DNA from: Agrobacterium vitis
GTDB lineage: Bacteria; Pseudomonadota; Alphaproteobacteria; Rhizobiales; Rhizobiaceae
Assembly: GCF_013426735.1 (NCBI RefSeq)
Contig: NZ_AP023272.1
Location: 2,276,501-2,340,500 of the forward strand
Direction of reading: 5' to 3'
DNA: 64,000 bases
A program made the position numbers and the translations under genes. A model generated the notes under the pieces. The model worked only from the letters and a program-made list of their open reading frames with translations, did not search any database and was not told the DNA's origin. The stretch's first letter is position 1. Every line of letters begins with the position of its first letter. Of the stretch, positions 1 through 8,761 are shown piece after piece.

Positions 1-519
1 CTGATCAGCTTCGGGTTTGAGGATGGTCAGCGCGTGGTGTTCTCGGTGGAAACGCGGCGGGAGAAGACCGAATCCTACTCATCGATTGCAGGCTTTTTCA
101 AAACCTATGAACTTGCTTTCCTCGCCGCCGATGAGCGGGATATTCTCTATCTTCGCACCAATATGCGCAAGGAAGACACCTATCTTTACCCGCTGGATAT
201 TCCCAAACAGGCCATGCGCGCCTTGTTTTTGAATTACGTGAACTCGGCAGATCAACTTGCCAAACAGCCAAAATTCTACGACACGATCACCACCAATTGC
301 ACCACAGTGGTGTTTGACCTTGCCCGCCAGATTGAACCCGGCATTCCCACAGATTACCGCGTTTTGCTTTCGGGCTACCTGCCCGGCTATCTGGCAGAGC
401 ATGGAGCCTCGGTCTGGAAGCTGCCGGAGCCGGAATTGCGCGCCCGCGCCGCTATCAGCGCCAAAGCACAGGCTGCGGGGAATTCACCGCCTGATTATTC
501 CAGTGCGATCAGGCAGTAA
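1..519 (+). CDS. DUF4105 domain protein (C-terminal part, start outside window)
   Basis: The frame is open from the first base and stops with TAA at 517-519, so about 172 C-terminal residues are visible and the start is missing. The opening residues (SFGFEDGQRVVFSVETRR) and the later TTNCTTVVFD segment with its single Cys resemble the DUF4105 (Lnb N-terminal, periplasmic) family. Members are usually exported or membrane-anchored, and a papain-like fold has been proposed; the reaction is not established. The signal or membrane part would lie upstream of the window. Family call is good, function unknown. Confidence 0.7.
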   Translation: MISFGFEDGQRVVFSVETRREKTESYSSIAGFFKTYELAFLAADERDILYLRTNMRKEDTYLYPLDIPKQAMRALFLNYVNSADQLAKQPKFYDTITTNCTTVVFDLARQIEPGIPTDYRVLLSGYLPGYLAEHGASVWKLPEPELRARAAISAKAQAAGNSPPDYSSAIRQ

Positions 520-534
520 AATTCACCGTGCAGG

Positions 535-1134
535 TCATTCGCTTCTTTTGCTTTCAAAATGCGCGCGTACCAATTCCTTTGCTTCGTGCCAAAGAATTGG
601 TGATCCACCTTCAATGGTCGGACCATAGCGCTCCATTACCTGTTGTTCGGAAACACCGTTTTCAGCCCAGGTCCCGCCATCGGTCAGCGTATTTAGAAGC
701 AGCGGCTCAAGGCGGTCCAAAGCTTTTGCAAAACGCGCATTGGGCGTTTTTCCTTCCTCAAACTCCAACCAAAGAGCAAGCATCTCTTGACCCTGAGCAT
801 CGGGTAAAAGACCAAAGATTCGCTTTGCGGCTGCGAATTCATGCTCGGCCAAAGCTGCCCGGTCTACCTGCTGATCATGTATCGGGGCATCGCCCGCGTC
901 GATTTCAACCACATCATGTAGTAAAAGCAGTTTTACGATATGCAGTGGATCAACGTCCTCTGCGTGCTCAGACAGCGTTAGGGCGAATAAAGCCAAATGC
1001 CATGAATGTTCAGCGGAGTTTTCTCGGCGCGATTTATTGATCAGCAGTGATTGGCGCACAATGGATTTGAGTTTGTCCAGCTCAATCAAGAAAGCAAGTT
1101 GTTGGCGAAGGATCTCAAATTTAGTTTGCGGCAT
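535..1134 (-). CDS. HD-domain phosphohydrolase (YfbR/HDDC2-like)
   Basis: A 199-residue protein carrying the HD metal-binding signature: His43 in AEHSWH, the His73-Asp74 pair in LLLLHDVVEIDAGD, and a later Asp in the AKALDRLEPLL helix. This matches the YfbR/HDDC2-type hydrolases, which dephosphorylate deoxynucleoside monophosphates; the substrate here is inferred from family only. I chose the ATG at 1134 because a GGAG lies about 8 bases upstream (in the minus reading) and the first 23 codons of the longer frame look non-homologous. It follows ilvD on the same strand after a stem-loop, so it may be a separate transcript. Confidence 0.75.
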   Translation of the reverse strand: MPQTKFEILRQQLAFLIELDKLKSIVRQSLLINKSRRENSAEHSWHLALFALTLSEHAEDVDPLHIVKLLLLHDVVEIDAGDAPIHDQQVDRAALAEHEFAAAKRIFGLLPDAQGQEMLALWLEFEEGKTPNARFAKALDRLEPLLLNTLTDGGTWAENGVSEQQVMERYGPTIEGGSPILWHEAKELVRAHFESKRSE

Positions 1135-1186
1135 AAATTGCACTCCGCCGACAACGCCGAGCAATGACCGCAACGGCACAAATAGG

Positions 1187-1224
1187 ACTCCGGCACAAAA
1201 CAAAAATTTGTGCCGGAGTTTTTA
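1187..1224. terminator. Stem-loop terminator downstream of ilvD
   Basis: A perfect 13-bp stem (1187-1199 with 1207-1219) around a 7-base loop. The T-run (TTTTTAT) follows the stem on the plus strand, while ilvD is read on the minus strand and ends 14 bases away, so on the gene's strand the T-run is weak. It may act in both directions or mainly block plus-strand transcripts. Confidence 0.6.
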
Positions 1225-1232
1225 TCCAATCG

Positions 1233-3068
1233 TTATTCCGGCAATTTCCGCACAGCACCCAAATCCGCCGACGTCGCAAACGCAGCATAGGCTTTCAGCG
1301 CCGTTGTCACCTTGCGCTTGCGGTGCTCAGCAGGCTTCCAGCCAGCGGCATCCTGTGAGACGCGGCGGGCGGCGAGCTCGCCTTCGGACAGCATCAGTTC
1401 GATGGTACGGTTCGGGATGTCGATGGCAATCGTGTCACCGTTGCGCACTAGGCCGATGGTGCCGCCATTGGCAGCTTCTGGCGAGACGTGGCCGATGGAC
1501 AGGCCCGATGTGCCGCCTGAGAAGCGGCCATCGGTGATCAGGGCGCAGACCTTGCCGAGGCCCTTGGATTTCAGGTAGCTGGTTGGGTACAGCATTTCCT
1601 GCATGCCAGGGCCGCCCTTTGGTCCCTCGTAGCGGATGACCACGACATCGCCTGCCACGACCTCATTGCTGAGAATGGCTTTTACCGCCGAATCCTGGCT
1701 TTCGTAGACCTTGGCCGGGCCGGTGAATTTCAGGATGCTTTCATCGACACCAGCGGTTTTGACGATGCAGCCATCCAAGGCGATATTGCCCTTCAACACC
1801 GCCAGGCCGCCATCCTTGGAGAATGGCTTTTCAACCGAGCGGATAACGCCATTTTCGCGGTCCATGTCCAGCTCATCCCAGCGAGACGACTGCGAAAACG
1901 CCACCTGCGTCGGTACACCGCCAGGCGCGGCGCGGAAGAACTCGCGCACACTCTCGGAATTGGTGCGGGTGATGTCCCAACGGTCAATGGCATCGCCCAG
2001 CGTTGGCGCATGAACAGTTGGGCAGTCGCGGTTGATCAAGCCACCGCGATCCAGCTCGCCCAGAATACGCATGATGCCGCCTGCACGGTGAACGTCTTCC
2101 ATATGCACATCCTGCTTGGCAGGTGCCACCTTGGAAAGGCATGGTACGCGGCGCGAAAGCTGGTCAATGTCGTCGAGATTAAAGTCAATCTCGCCTTCAT
2201 AGGCGGCAGCCAGAATATGCAGCACGGTATTGGTGGAACCGCCCATGGCAATGTCAAGCGCCATGGCGTTTTCAAACGCCTGCTTGGAGGCGATGTTGCG
2301 CGGCAGGACGTTTTCGTCGTCCTGCTCATAGTAGCGGCGGGTAATGTCAACGATCAGATGACCGGCCTCGACAAACAACCGCTTGCGATCCGAATGCGTG
2401 GCCAGCGTCGAGCCATTGCCGGGCAAGGACAGGCCGAGGGCTTCCGTGAGACAGTTCATGGAATTGGCGGTGAACATGCCAGAGCATGAGCCGCAGGTCG
2501 GACAGGCCGAGCGCTCGATGGTGGCCACATCTTCATCAGAAATCTTGTCGTCCGCGGCGGCGACCATGGCATCCACCAGATCAAGCGCCACCTTCTTGCC
2601 ATGCATGACAACCTTGCCTGCTTCCATAGGCCCACCAGAGACGAACACGGTCGGGATGTTCAGGCGCAAGGAGGCCATCAACATGCCGGGGGTGATCTTG
2701 TCGCAGTTGGAAATGCAGACCATGGCGTCGGCGCAATGGGCATTGACCATATATTCCACCGAGTCCGCGATAATTTCGCGCGATGGCAGCGAATAGAGCA
2801 TACCGTCGTGACCCATGGCGATACCGTCATCAACGGCAATGGTGTTGAATTCCTTGGCAACACCGCCAGCCGCTTCGATTTCGCGGGCCACGAGCTGGCC
2901 GAGATCCTTCAGATGCACGTGGCCGGGCACAAACTGCGTGAACGAGTTGACCACGGCAATAATCGGCTTGCCGAAATCGCCATCCTTCATGCCGGTTGCG
3001 CGCCAAAGGCCGCGCGCGCCTGCCATGTTGCGGCCATGGGTCGTGGTTCTTGAGCGATAGGCTGGCAT
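1233..3068 (-). CDS. ilvD: Dihydroxy-acid dehydratase
   Basis: Dehydrates 2,3-dihydroxy-3-methylbutanoate and -pentanoate to the 2-oxo acids in valine and isoleucine synthesis (and hence leucine and pantothenate); cytosolic iron-sulfur enzyme. The 611-residue length is normal. Cluster ligands are seen at Cys122 ([11 protein letters not shown]) and Cys195 ([12 protein letters not shown]); the C-terminal [15 protein letters not shown] motif is intact. A GTG at 3077 is in frame, but the ATG at 3068 is preferred: GAGGTGA lies about 5 bases before it and [20 protein letters not shown] is the conserved N-terminus. Divergent from msrP; no other ilv genes are in the window. Confidence 0.97.
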   Translation of the reverse strand: MPAYRSRTTTHGRNMAGARGLWRATGMKDGDFGKPIIAVVNSFTQFVPGHVHLKDLGQLVAREIEAAGGVAKEFNTIAVDDGIAMGHDGMLYSLPSREIIADSVEYMVNAHCADAMVCISNCDKITPGMLMASLRLNIPTVFVSGGPMEAGKVVMHGKKVALDLVDAMVAAADDKISDEDVATIERSACPTCGSCSGMFTANSMNCLTEALGLSLPGNGSTLATHSDRKRLFVEAGHLIVDITRRYYEQDDENVLPRNIASKQAFENAMALDIAMGGSTNTVLHILAAAYEGEIDFNLDDIDQLSRRVPCLSKVAPAKQDVHMEDVHRAGGIMRILGELDRGGLINRDCPTVHAPTLGDAIDRWDITRTNSESVREFFRAAPGGVPTQVAFSQSSRWDELDMDRENGVIRSVEKPFSKDGGLAVLKGNIALDGCIVKTAGVDESILKFTGPAKVYESQDSAVKAILSNEVVAGDVVVIRYEGPKGGPGMQEMLYPTSYLKSKGLGKVCALITDGRFSGGTSGLSIGHVSPEAANGGTIGLVRNGDTIAIDIPNRTIELMLSEGELAARRVSQDAAGWKPAEHRKRKVTTALKAYAAFATSADLGAVRKLPE

Positions 3069-3224
3069 GGATGTCACCTCGATACTATTTTATTGCGCCG
3101 GAAACGCGCCGAATTTTCCAATTTATCTACGGCAGTCGGGCCTTTGTGTCACTATCAGCATGGTCGAAAACGGTACGCTCCCGGAAAGCTGAATGAGCGA
3201 GATGGCAGCGGCGCACAAGATTGT

Positions 3225-3236
3225 GAAGTTAACTTC
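3225..3236. promoter_or_regulatory. Perfect 12-bp palindrome between ilvD and msrP
   Basis: GAAGTTAACTTC lies in the 252-bp divergent spacer, 84 bases before the msrP start and 157 before ilvD. It could be an operator for either gene. No known factor is recognised. Confidence 0.3.
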
Positions 3237-3320
3237 TCATCAAATCGATCTGTCCTTGTAACTTTTTCGATCTATTTGCCGTATTCAATCGTAGACTGAT
3301 AATAATCGACAGGGAGCACG

Positions 3321-4274
3321 ATGAACATGGCCGCGTTTCGCCCACCGCATATTCCAGCGTCCGAGATTACACCGCAGAGCATCTACCTGTCACGCCGCAG
3401 CCTGATCGGCGGTGCAGCGGGAACCTTGGCGCTGGCGGCGGCTGGTGACGTGCTGGCCGCGCCCCTTACCGCCAAGCCGTCGGATTATAAGGTGGATGAC
3501 AAGCTGACGCCGAAAAAAGACGTCACCACCTATAATAATTTCTATGAATTTGGCACGGACAAGTCCGATCCCGCCGCCAATTCCGGCAAGTTCAAGCCGA
3601 CCCCCTGGACAGTGGAGGTTGGCGGCCTGGTTTCCAAGCCGCAGAAGATCGCCATCGAGGACATCATGAAGTCCTTCACCATGGAAGAGCGGATCTACCG
3701 CATGCGCTGCGTTGAGGCCTGGTCCATGGTCATTCCCTGGGATGGTTTTCCGCTGTCGGCCTTGCTGGACCGGGTCGAGCCGCTGGCCAGCGCCAAGTAT
3801 GTCGCCTTTGAAACCGTGGTACGGCCGGAAGAAATGCCGGGCCAGAGCGGTTTCTTCCAGTCGATCAATTGGCCCTATGTCGATGGCCTGCGGCTGGATG
3901 AAGCGCGTCATCCGCTGACGATTCTTGCTACCGGTCTTTACGGCGAAACGCTGCCAAACCAGAACGGCGCGCCTTTGCGGCTTGTCGTGCCATGGAAATA
4001 CGGCTTCAAGGGCATTAAATCCATCGTCAAGATTACCCTCACAGAAAAGCAGCCGCCCTGCACCTGGAACATTCTGGCCGCCAATGAATATGGCTTCTAT
4101 GCCAATGTGAACCCCAAGGTCGATCACCCCCGCTGGAGCCAAGCGACAGAGCGGCGCATCGGTGAAGGTGGTGGTCTGTTCGGCGGCTCACGCAAGGATA
4201 CCCTGCCCTTCAACGGTTATGGGGAACAGGTCGCCAGCCTTTACGCTGGCATGGACCTGACCAAGAATTTCTGA
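3321..4274 (+). CDS. msrP: Protein-methionine-sulfoxide reductase catalytic subunit MsrP
   Basis: Periplasmic molybdopterin enzyme (YedY family) that reduces oxidised methionines in exported proteins, taking electrons from MsrQ. 317 residues. A twin-arginine signal is clear: SRRSLIGG with Arg25-Arg26, then an Ala-rich segment ending near LAAP (residue 48). The Mo-coordinating cysteine is Cys130 in [11 protein letters not shown]; the oxidoreductase molybdopterin-binding core fills the rest. The ATG at 3321 has GGGAG four bases upstream; a second ATG at 3327 is also possible. msrQ follows after two bases, so the two are one transcriptional and translational unit. Confidence 0.95.
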   Translation: MNMAAFRPPHIPASEITPQSIYLSRRSLIGGAAGTLALAAAGDVLAAPLTAKPSDYKVDDKLTPKKDVTTYNNFYEFGTDKSDPAANSGKFKPTPWTVEVGGLVSKPQKIAIEDIMKSFTMEERIYRMRCVEAWSMVIPWDGFPLSALLDRVEPLASAKYVAFETVVRPEEMPGQSGFFQSINWPYVDGLRLDEARHPLTILATGLYGETLPNQNGAPLRLVVPWKYGFKGIKSIVKITLTEKQPPCTWNILAANEYGFYANVNPKVDHPRWSQATERRIGEGGGLFGGSRKDTLPFNGYGEQVASLYAGMDLTKNF

Positions 4275-4276
4275 TC

Positions 4277-4924
4277 ATGGCCTCTTTCAGTCTCTCCGCA
4301 CGGCAAAAATCGCTCTCCATCTGGGCGCTTTATGCCTTTGGCCTCATGCCTGGCCTCTACGCTTTCTATCTCGGCATTTTCGGCGATCTCGGTGCCGATC
4401 CAGTGCGCGAATTCGAGCATCGTCTCGGGCTCTGGGCCTTGCGGTTCCTCTGTCTGGGGCTGGCGATAACGCCGCTGCGCGATCTGGCAAAGTACAATCT
4501 CATCGCCTATCGCCGGGCGCTTGGGCTTCTGGTGTTCTACTATGTTCTGGCCCATTTTGCCGTCTATCTGACGCTGGACAGAGGCCTGATTCTCTCGTCC
4601 ATTCTCGGGGACATCCTGAAACGGCCCTATATCATGCTTGGCATGTTGGGTCTCATCCTGCTCATTCCGCTGGCGCTGACCTCCAATCGCTGGTCGATCC
4701 GCAAGCTTGGCAGCCGCTGGAACACGCTGCATAAGGCGAGCTATATCATTTTGGCCGCAGGGCTTTTGCATTTCGTCCTGTCGCGCAAGTCCTTCACGCT
4801 GGAGCCAGCGATCTATACCGGCATTGTCATCCTGCTGCTTGGTTACCGGCTGGTGCGTCCAAAGCTGATGGCGGCACGACGCAAAAAGGCGGCGCTGGCC
4901 AAGGCGGCAACGCGAACCGCTTAA
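4277..4924 (+). CDS. msrQ: Haem-binding membrane subunit MsrQ of the MsrPQ system
   Basis: 215-residue ferric-reductase-like inner-membrane protein (YedZ) that passes electrons from the respiratory side to MsrP. Several hydrophobic helices are visible (from residue 12 onward), with His in YYVLAHFAVYLTLD, WNTLHKASY and LLHFVLSRK as candidate b-haem ligands. The C-terminus is a short basic tail (RPKLMAARRKKAALAKA). It starts two bases after the msrP stop, the usual pairing. Confidence 0.94.
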   Translation: MASFSLSARQKSLSIWALYAFGLMPGLYAFYLGIFGDLGADPVREFEHRLGLWALRFLCLGLAITPLRDLAKYNLIAYRRALGLLVFYYVLAHFAVYLTLDRGLILSSILGDILKRPYIMLGMLGLILLIPLALTSNRWSIRKLGSRWNTLHKASYIILAAGLLHFVLSRKSFTLEPAIYTGIVILLLGYRLVRPKLMAARRKKAALAKAATRTA

Positions 4925-4941
4925 CGTTTAGGCTCAGGCAA

Positions 4942-5012
4942 GCCAGACTTCCTAGAGTTTTCCGGAGAAGACAAACGGAAACGTGAGTGTCCGGAGTCTG
5001 GCGGGTTTTCTC
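4942..5012 (+). terminator. Nested stem-loop between msrQ and the GT41 pair
   Basis: An outer 8-bp stem (GCCAGACT 4942-4949 with AGTCTGGC 4995-5002) encloses an inner 6-bp stem (4959-4964 with 4976-4981) and is followed by GGGTTTTC. It could terminate msrPQ or form a structured leader for the next operon. The T-run is short and the loop is large. Confidence 0.35.
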
Positions 5013-5066
5013 TGAACCTGACGGACTCTCGAATCGGTTTTCGGCCATGCAGGGAAACCAGAAACC

Positions 5067-6890
5067 GTGTTGAATGTTGCCGACCCCCTCCAGGAGGCGA
5101 AACGCCTTTATGATAGTGGCCAGTATCAGGCGGCATTGGAGGTGGTCTCCGGCCTGGTTGCCAGCCATCCCGGCCCGGATGCGCCTGGCCTGCTTGGGGA
5201 CATCCTGCTGAAACTGGGTTCTGTAGAGGGTGCGGTCGAAGCCTTTGAATTTGCGGCAAGCCGCATGCCAGAGCCGGAAGCATCTCGGCTGCGCGCCCAT
5301 GCCGCATTTCTGGCGCTGGATACAGAGACGAACTACCCGCCTGAGCGCATGAATGACTTACTCTCCACCCTAGTCGCCAGCGAGCGGCCCGAACATTGGC
5401 AAAAGGCCGGTGAAATCCTTTCGGCAGACAGCCGCAATCCGCTGACGCTGACCGTCTTGCAGAAACTGCGTCGCCTGAGACCGCACGACGATAACGTGTT
5501 GATGCTGTTGCTGCGGGTGGCGCGGGAGCAATGCTATTATCCGGTTTTGGTGGAAGAAGAGCCGCTGCTGCGGGAAAAATTGGCACGCGGCGAAATTGCG
5601 TGCCTTACCCAGGAGCCACCTCATGCCAGCCTGATGTGGGAAGATGATGAGCGGCTGAACCGTCTGGCCTCGATGATCAACGGCTTCCCGCCCGTCACTC
5701 CGGCCATGCAGGCTTTGCGGCATAGCCAACCGCATATCTGGGGCGAAAAGATCCGCATCGGCTATCTGAGCTGCGATTATTGGGACGATCACGCCACTAT
5801 GCGGCTGCTGCGCTCGGTGCTGACGGCCCATGATGCCTCGCGCTTTGATGTCACGCTGTTTTGCTACACGCCCGACCAATTCCTGGCCTATGACAATGGC
5901 GGGCGTCAGCAATGGGGCCGGATCGTTTCGATCACCGATATGAGCGATGATCAGGCGGCGGCCAGGATTCGGGCGCATAATATCGATATTCTTGTCGATC
6001 TAAAGGGCCATACGCGCGGCAGTCGCTCTGCCCTGATGAACAGGCCGCTGGCGCCGGTGCATGTCCAATGGCTGGGCTTTCCCGGCACCTGTATCGAGAT
6101 CGATTGCGATTATGCGATTGGCGACCGGTTCGTGTTGCCCGACAGTTTAAAGCCTTATTACCATGAGAAATTCTGCCGCCTGCCGGAATGCTACCAGCCA
6201 AACGACCCCATCTACCGTCCGCTGGCCGATGCCGCCAGCCGCATGGCGCTTGGCTTGCCGGCTGACCGCGTGGTGATTGGCGCGTTCAACAGCCAGCGCA
6301 AGAACTCCCTGCTCACCATGCGGCTTTGGGCGGAAGTGCTCAAGGCCAACCCGAAGGCACTGCTCTGGCTGATGGTGGACGGTAATGGTGCGCGTCAGGC
6401 AACAGCCGCCCATTTCAAGACGCTGGGCGTCAAGCAATCGCAATTGTTGTTTGCGCCGAAAATGGCCTATGCGGCGCATCTGGCCCGGGCGCAGGCGGCT
6501 GATTTCGCTATCGATACTTTCCCCTGCAATGGTCACACGACGACATCTGATATGCTTTGGGCCGGGTTGCCTGTGCTGACCATGCAGGGCCGTAATTTTG
6601 CGTCGCGCGTGTCGGAAAGCCTGCTAAACGCCATCGGCCTGCCGCAACTGGTGGCGAAGGACGAACAGGATTTCGTGGCGCTGGCAACCGCGCTCATCAA
6701 TGATCCGCAAGCGATGCGCGCCTTGAAACAGCATCTGATTGATCAACGCTTCAAGACGCCGTTGTTTGATGCGACGCGCTTTTGCCGCCATTTGGAGACG
6801 GCGTATGACATGATGGCGGAACGCGCAAAAGCGGGATTGTCGCCGGACCATTTCGATGTTCCCCAGACAAAAGAAAGCCACATGCCATGA
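5067..6890 (+). CDS. GT41 family (SPINDLY/O-GlcNAc-transferase-like) glycosyltransferase, copy 1
   Basis: 607 residues. The N-terminus (about 6-75) carries two TPR-like helical pairs (EAKRLYDSGQYQAALEVV and a second repeat), then a helical linker, then a GT41 catalytic region from about residue 230. Family motifs are visible: YLSCDYWDDHATMRLL (the conserved His), DLKGHTRGSR, VQWLGFPGT, FNSQRK (equivalent of the UDP-contacting Lys of OGT) and NGHTTTSDMLWAGLPV with its Asp. It probably moves a sugar from a nucleotide sugar onto Ser/Thr of a cytoplasmic protein; donor and target are unknown. Start is GTG at 5067, with AGGGA 12 bases upstream. The next paralogue overlaps by four bases. Confidence 0.85.
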   Translation: MLNVADPLQEAKRLYDSGQYQAALEVVSGLVASHPGPDAPGLLGDILLKLGSVEGAVEAFEFAASRMPEPEASRLRAHAAFLALDTETNYPPERMNDLLSTLVASERPEHWQKAGEILSADSRNPLTLTVLQKLRRLRPHDDNVLMLLLRVAREQCYYPVLVEEEPLLREKLARGEIACLTQEPPHASLMWEDDERLNRLASMINGFPPVTPAMQALRHSQPHIWGEKIRIGYLSCDYWDDHATMRLLRSVLTAHDASRFDVTLFCYTPDQFLAYDNGGRQQWGRIVSITDMSDDQAAARIRAHNIDILVDLKGHTRGSRSALMNRPLAPVHVQWLGFPGTCIEIDCDYAIGDRFVLPDSLKPYYHEKFCRLPECYQPNDPIYRPLADAASRMALGLPADRVVIGAFNSQRKNSLLTMRLWAEVLKANPKALLWLMVDGNGARQATAAHFKTLGVKQSQLLFAPKMAYAAHLARAQAADFAIDTFPCNGHTTTSDMLWAGLPVLTMQGRNFASRVSESLLNAIGLPQLVAKDEQDFVALATALINDPQAMRALKQHLIDQRFKTPLFDATRFCRHLETAYDMMAERAKAGLSPDHFDVPQTKESHMP

Positions 6891-8761
6891 AGGTTCTGGT
6901 GGATGAGATGGGTTCGCAAGCCTCGGATCTCGACCTGAGGATTCGTGCGGCCAAAACTCTGGAATCGGCAGGCAACATAATTGATGCCGCACAAGCCTTC
7001 GTTGATCTCGCAGAGAGTGCCGCATCGTTTGATCCCTCCACTCAGGCTGGGTTTCTCGGCCATGCGGCGCGTCTCTATCTGGCGGCGGTGCAACAGGAGC
7101 AGGCTGTCGCTCTTGCCTTGCACAGCCTCGCTCTCGACCCAGCAACCGTGGACGCCGCCTATGTGGTGCTGAAATCTGGAACTGTTCCTCTGTCCAGCGC
7201 GGCAAAAGACGCCCTGATCGCCACGCTGGGGACAAGCAATGATATCGATGATCTGGTGCTTGCCGCCCTGTCGATCGGCAATGACATCCACCATCCACTC
7301 TGCCTGCCGATTTATACAAGGCTGCGGCAGTTGCGTCCGGACCTGCCGAAAGTGCGCATGGCGCTGGTGCAGATTGCCCGGATGCAATGCAATTACGACA
7401 TCCTGACAGTCGAGGAGGCACTGCTTCACCGGGATATCGCGGCTGGCAAGGTGGATTTTCTCGCCATGGAATCGCCCCATGCCAATCTGATGTGGCTTGC
7501 CGATGAACGCCTGAACAGATTTGCCCGTTACTATACGATGACGCAGGCGATGACGGCGGCCTCACAGACAACACGGCGCAGTCTGCCGCATGTCTGGGGT
7601 GAAAAGCTGAGAATTGGCTATCTTTCCGGCGATTTCTGGGACAATCACGCCACAATGCGTTTGTTGCGCAGCGTATTGACCAGCCATGACACCAGCCGTT
7701 TCGAGATTTTTCTGTTTTGCCATACGCCTCGTAACCTGGTCGATATCGACACGGGCAGCCGTCAGCAATGGGGTGCGATCACCTCGATTGCCGACCAGAC
7801 CGACGATGAGGCTGAAGCGACGATCCGGGCGATGAAGATCGACATCATGGTCGATCTGAAAGGTCATACGCGCGATAGCCGCTCCGGGCTGATGAACCGG
7901 CCTCTTGCACCGGTTCATGTCGCCTGGCTGGGCTTTCCCGGCAGTTGCTGCGATGTCGATTGCGATTACGTCATTGGCGACCATGTCGTGCTACCTGATA
8001 GTGCCAAGCCCCATTATCATGAGAAATTCTGCCGACTGCCGGAGAGCTATCAGCCGAACGATCCGGTTCACCGGCCCTTGCCGTCCGCCTCGTCCCGCAT
8101 GGCGCTTGGCCTGCCAGCGGGCAGGGTGGTGATCGGCGCTTTCAACAGCCAGTCGAAAAACACGCCGGAAACCTTGCGGCTTTGGGCGCGTATTCTCAAG
8201 GCCAATCCAAAGGCTCTGCTCTGGATGATGATCGATGGCCATAGCGCGCGCCAATCCACCGCAGCCTTCTTCAAATCGCTTGGTGTCAAGCAGTCGCAAC
8301 TGCTGTTTGCCCCGAAAATGCTGTATGAAAACCATATCGCCCGCGCCCAGGCTGCCGATTTTTCTATCGATAGTTTTCCATATAACGGCCACACGACCAC
8401 CTCGGATATGCTGTGGGCGGGCCTGCCTGTTATAACGAAGCGGGGTACGAATTTCGCGTCTCGCGTCTCGGAAAGCCTGTTGAAAGCCATCGGTCTCGAT
8501 GAGCTGGTGGCGCGAGACGAAGACGATTTCGTCGAGCTTGCCACGGCATTGATCAATGATCCCGCCAGGATTGCCCGCTTGAAGGCGCATATCGCCGAAC
8601 AACGGTTCATAGCGCCCTTGTTCGATGCGACGCGGTTTTGCCACCATCTGGAGGCGGCTTATGACACCATGGCAGACTGCGCCAAGGCAGGCCTTGCACC
8701 GGATCATTTCGATGTCGTAGCCCTGCCCCGTGATGGTGCCAGTTTTCAGCGCGCCTCGTAG
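6887..8761 (+). CDS. GT41 family (SPINDLY/O-GlcNAc-transferase-like) glycosyltransferase, copy 2
   Basis: 624 residues, clearly paralogous to the preceding gene along its whole length and overlapping it by ATGA, so the two are translationally coupled. The catalytic motifs are retained: YLSGDFWDNHATMRLL, DLKGHTRDSR, VAWLGFPGS, FNSQSK and NGHTTTSDMLWAGLPV. The N-terminal 220 residues are helical, but TPR repeats are much less regular than in copy 1, which suggests a different partner or substrate. The last 16 bases overlap the end of the convergent GH43 gene. A tandem duplication followed by divergence is inferred. Confidence 0.85.
   Translation: MKVLVDEMGSQASDLDLRIRAAKTLESAGNIIDAAQAFVDLAESAASFDPSTQAGFLGHAARLYLAAVQQEQAVALALHSLALDPATVDAAYVVLKSGTVPLSSAAKDALIATLGTSNDIDDLVLAALSIGNDIHHPLCLPIYTRLRQLRPDLPKVRMALVQIARMQCNYDILTVEEALLHRDIAAGKVDFLAMESPHANLMWLADERLNRFARYYTMTQAMTAASQTTRRSLPHVWGEKLRIGYLSGDFWDNHATMRLLRSVLTSHDTSRFEIFLFCHTPRNLVDIDTGSRQQWGAITSIADQTDDEAEATIRAMKIDIMVDLKGHTRDSRSGLMNRPLAPVHVAWLGFPGSCCDVDCDYVIGDHVVLPDSAKPHYHEKFCRLPESYQPNDPVHRPLPSASSRMALGLPAGRVVIGAFNSQSKNTPETLRLWARILKANPKALLWMMIDGHSARQSTAAFFKSLGVKQSQLLFAPKMLYENHIARAQAADFSIDSFPYNGHTTTSDMLWAGLPVITKRGTNFASRVSESLLKAIGLDELVARDEDDFVELATALINDPARIARLKAHIAEQRFIAPLFDATRFCHHLEAAYDTMADCAKAGLAPDHFDVVALPRDGASFQRAS

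Noticed and set aside
3069..3320. Riboswitch or leader-peptide attenuator before ilvD
   Set aside because: No branched-chain codon run, no terminator/antiterminator pair and no known riboswitch core could be found.
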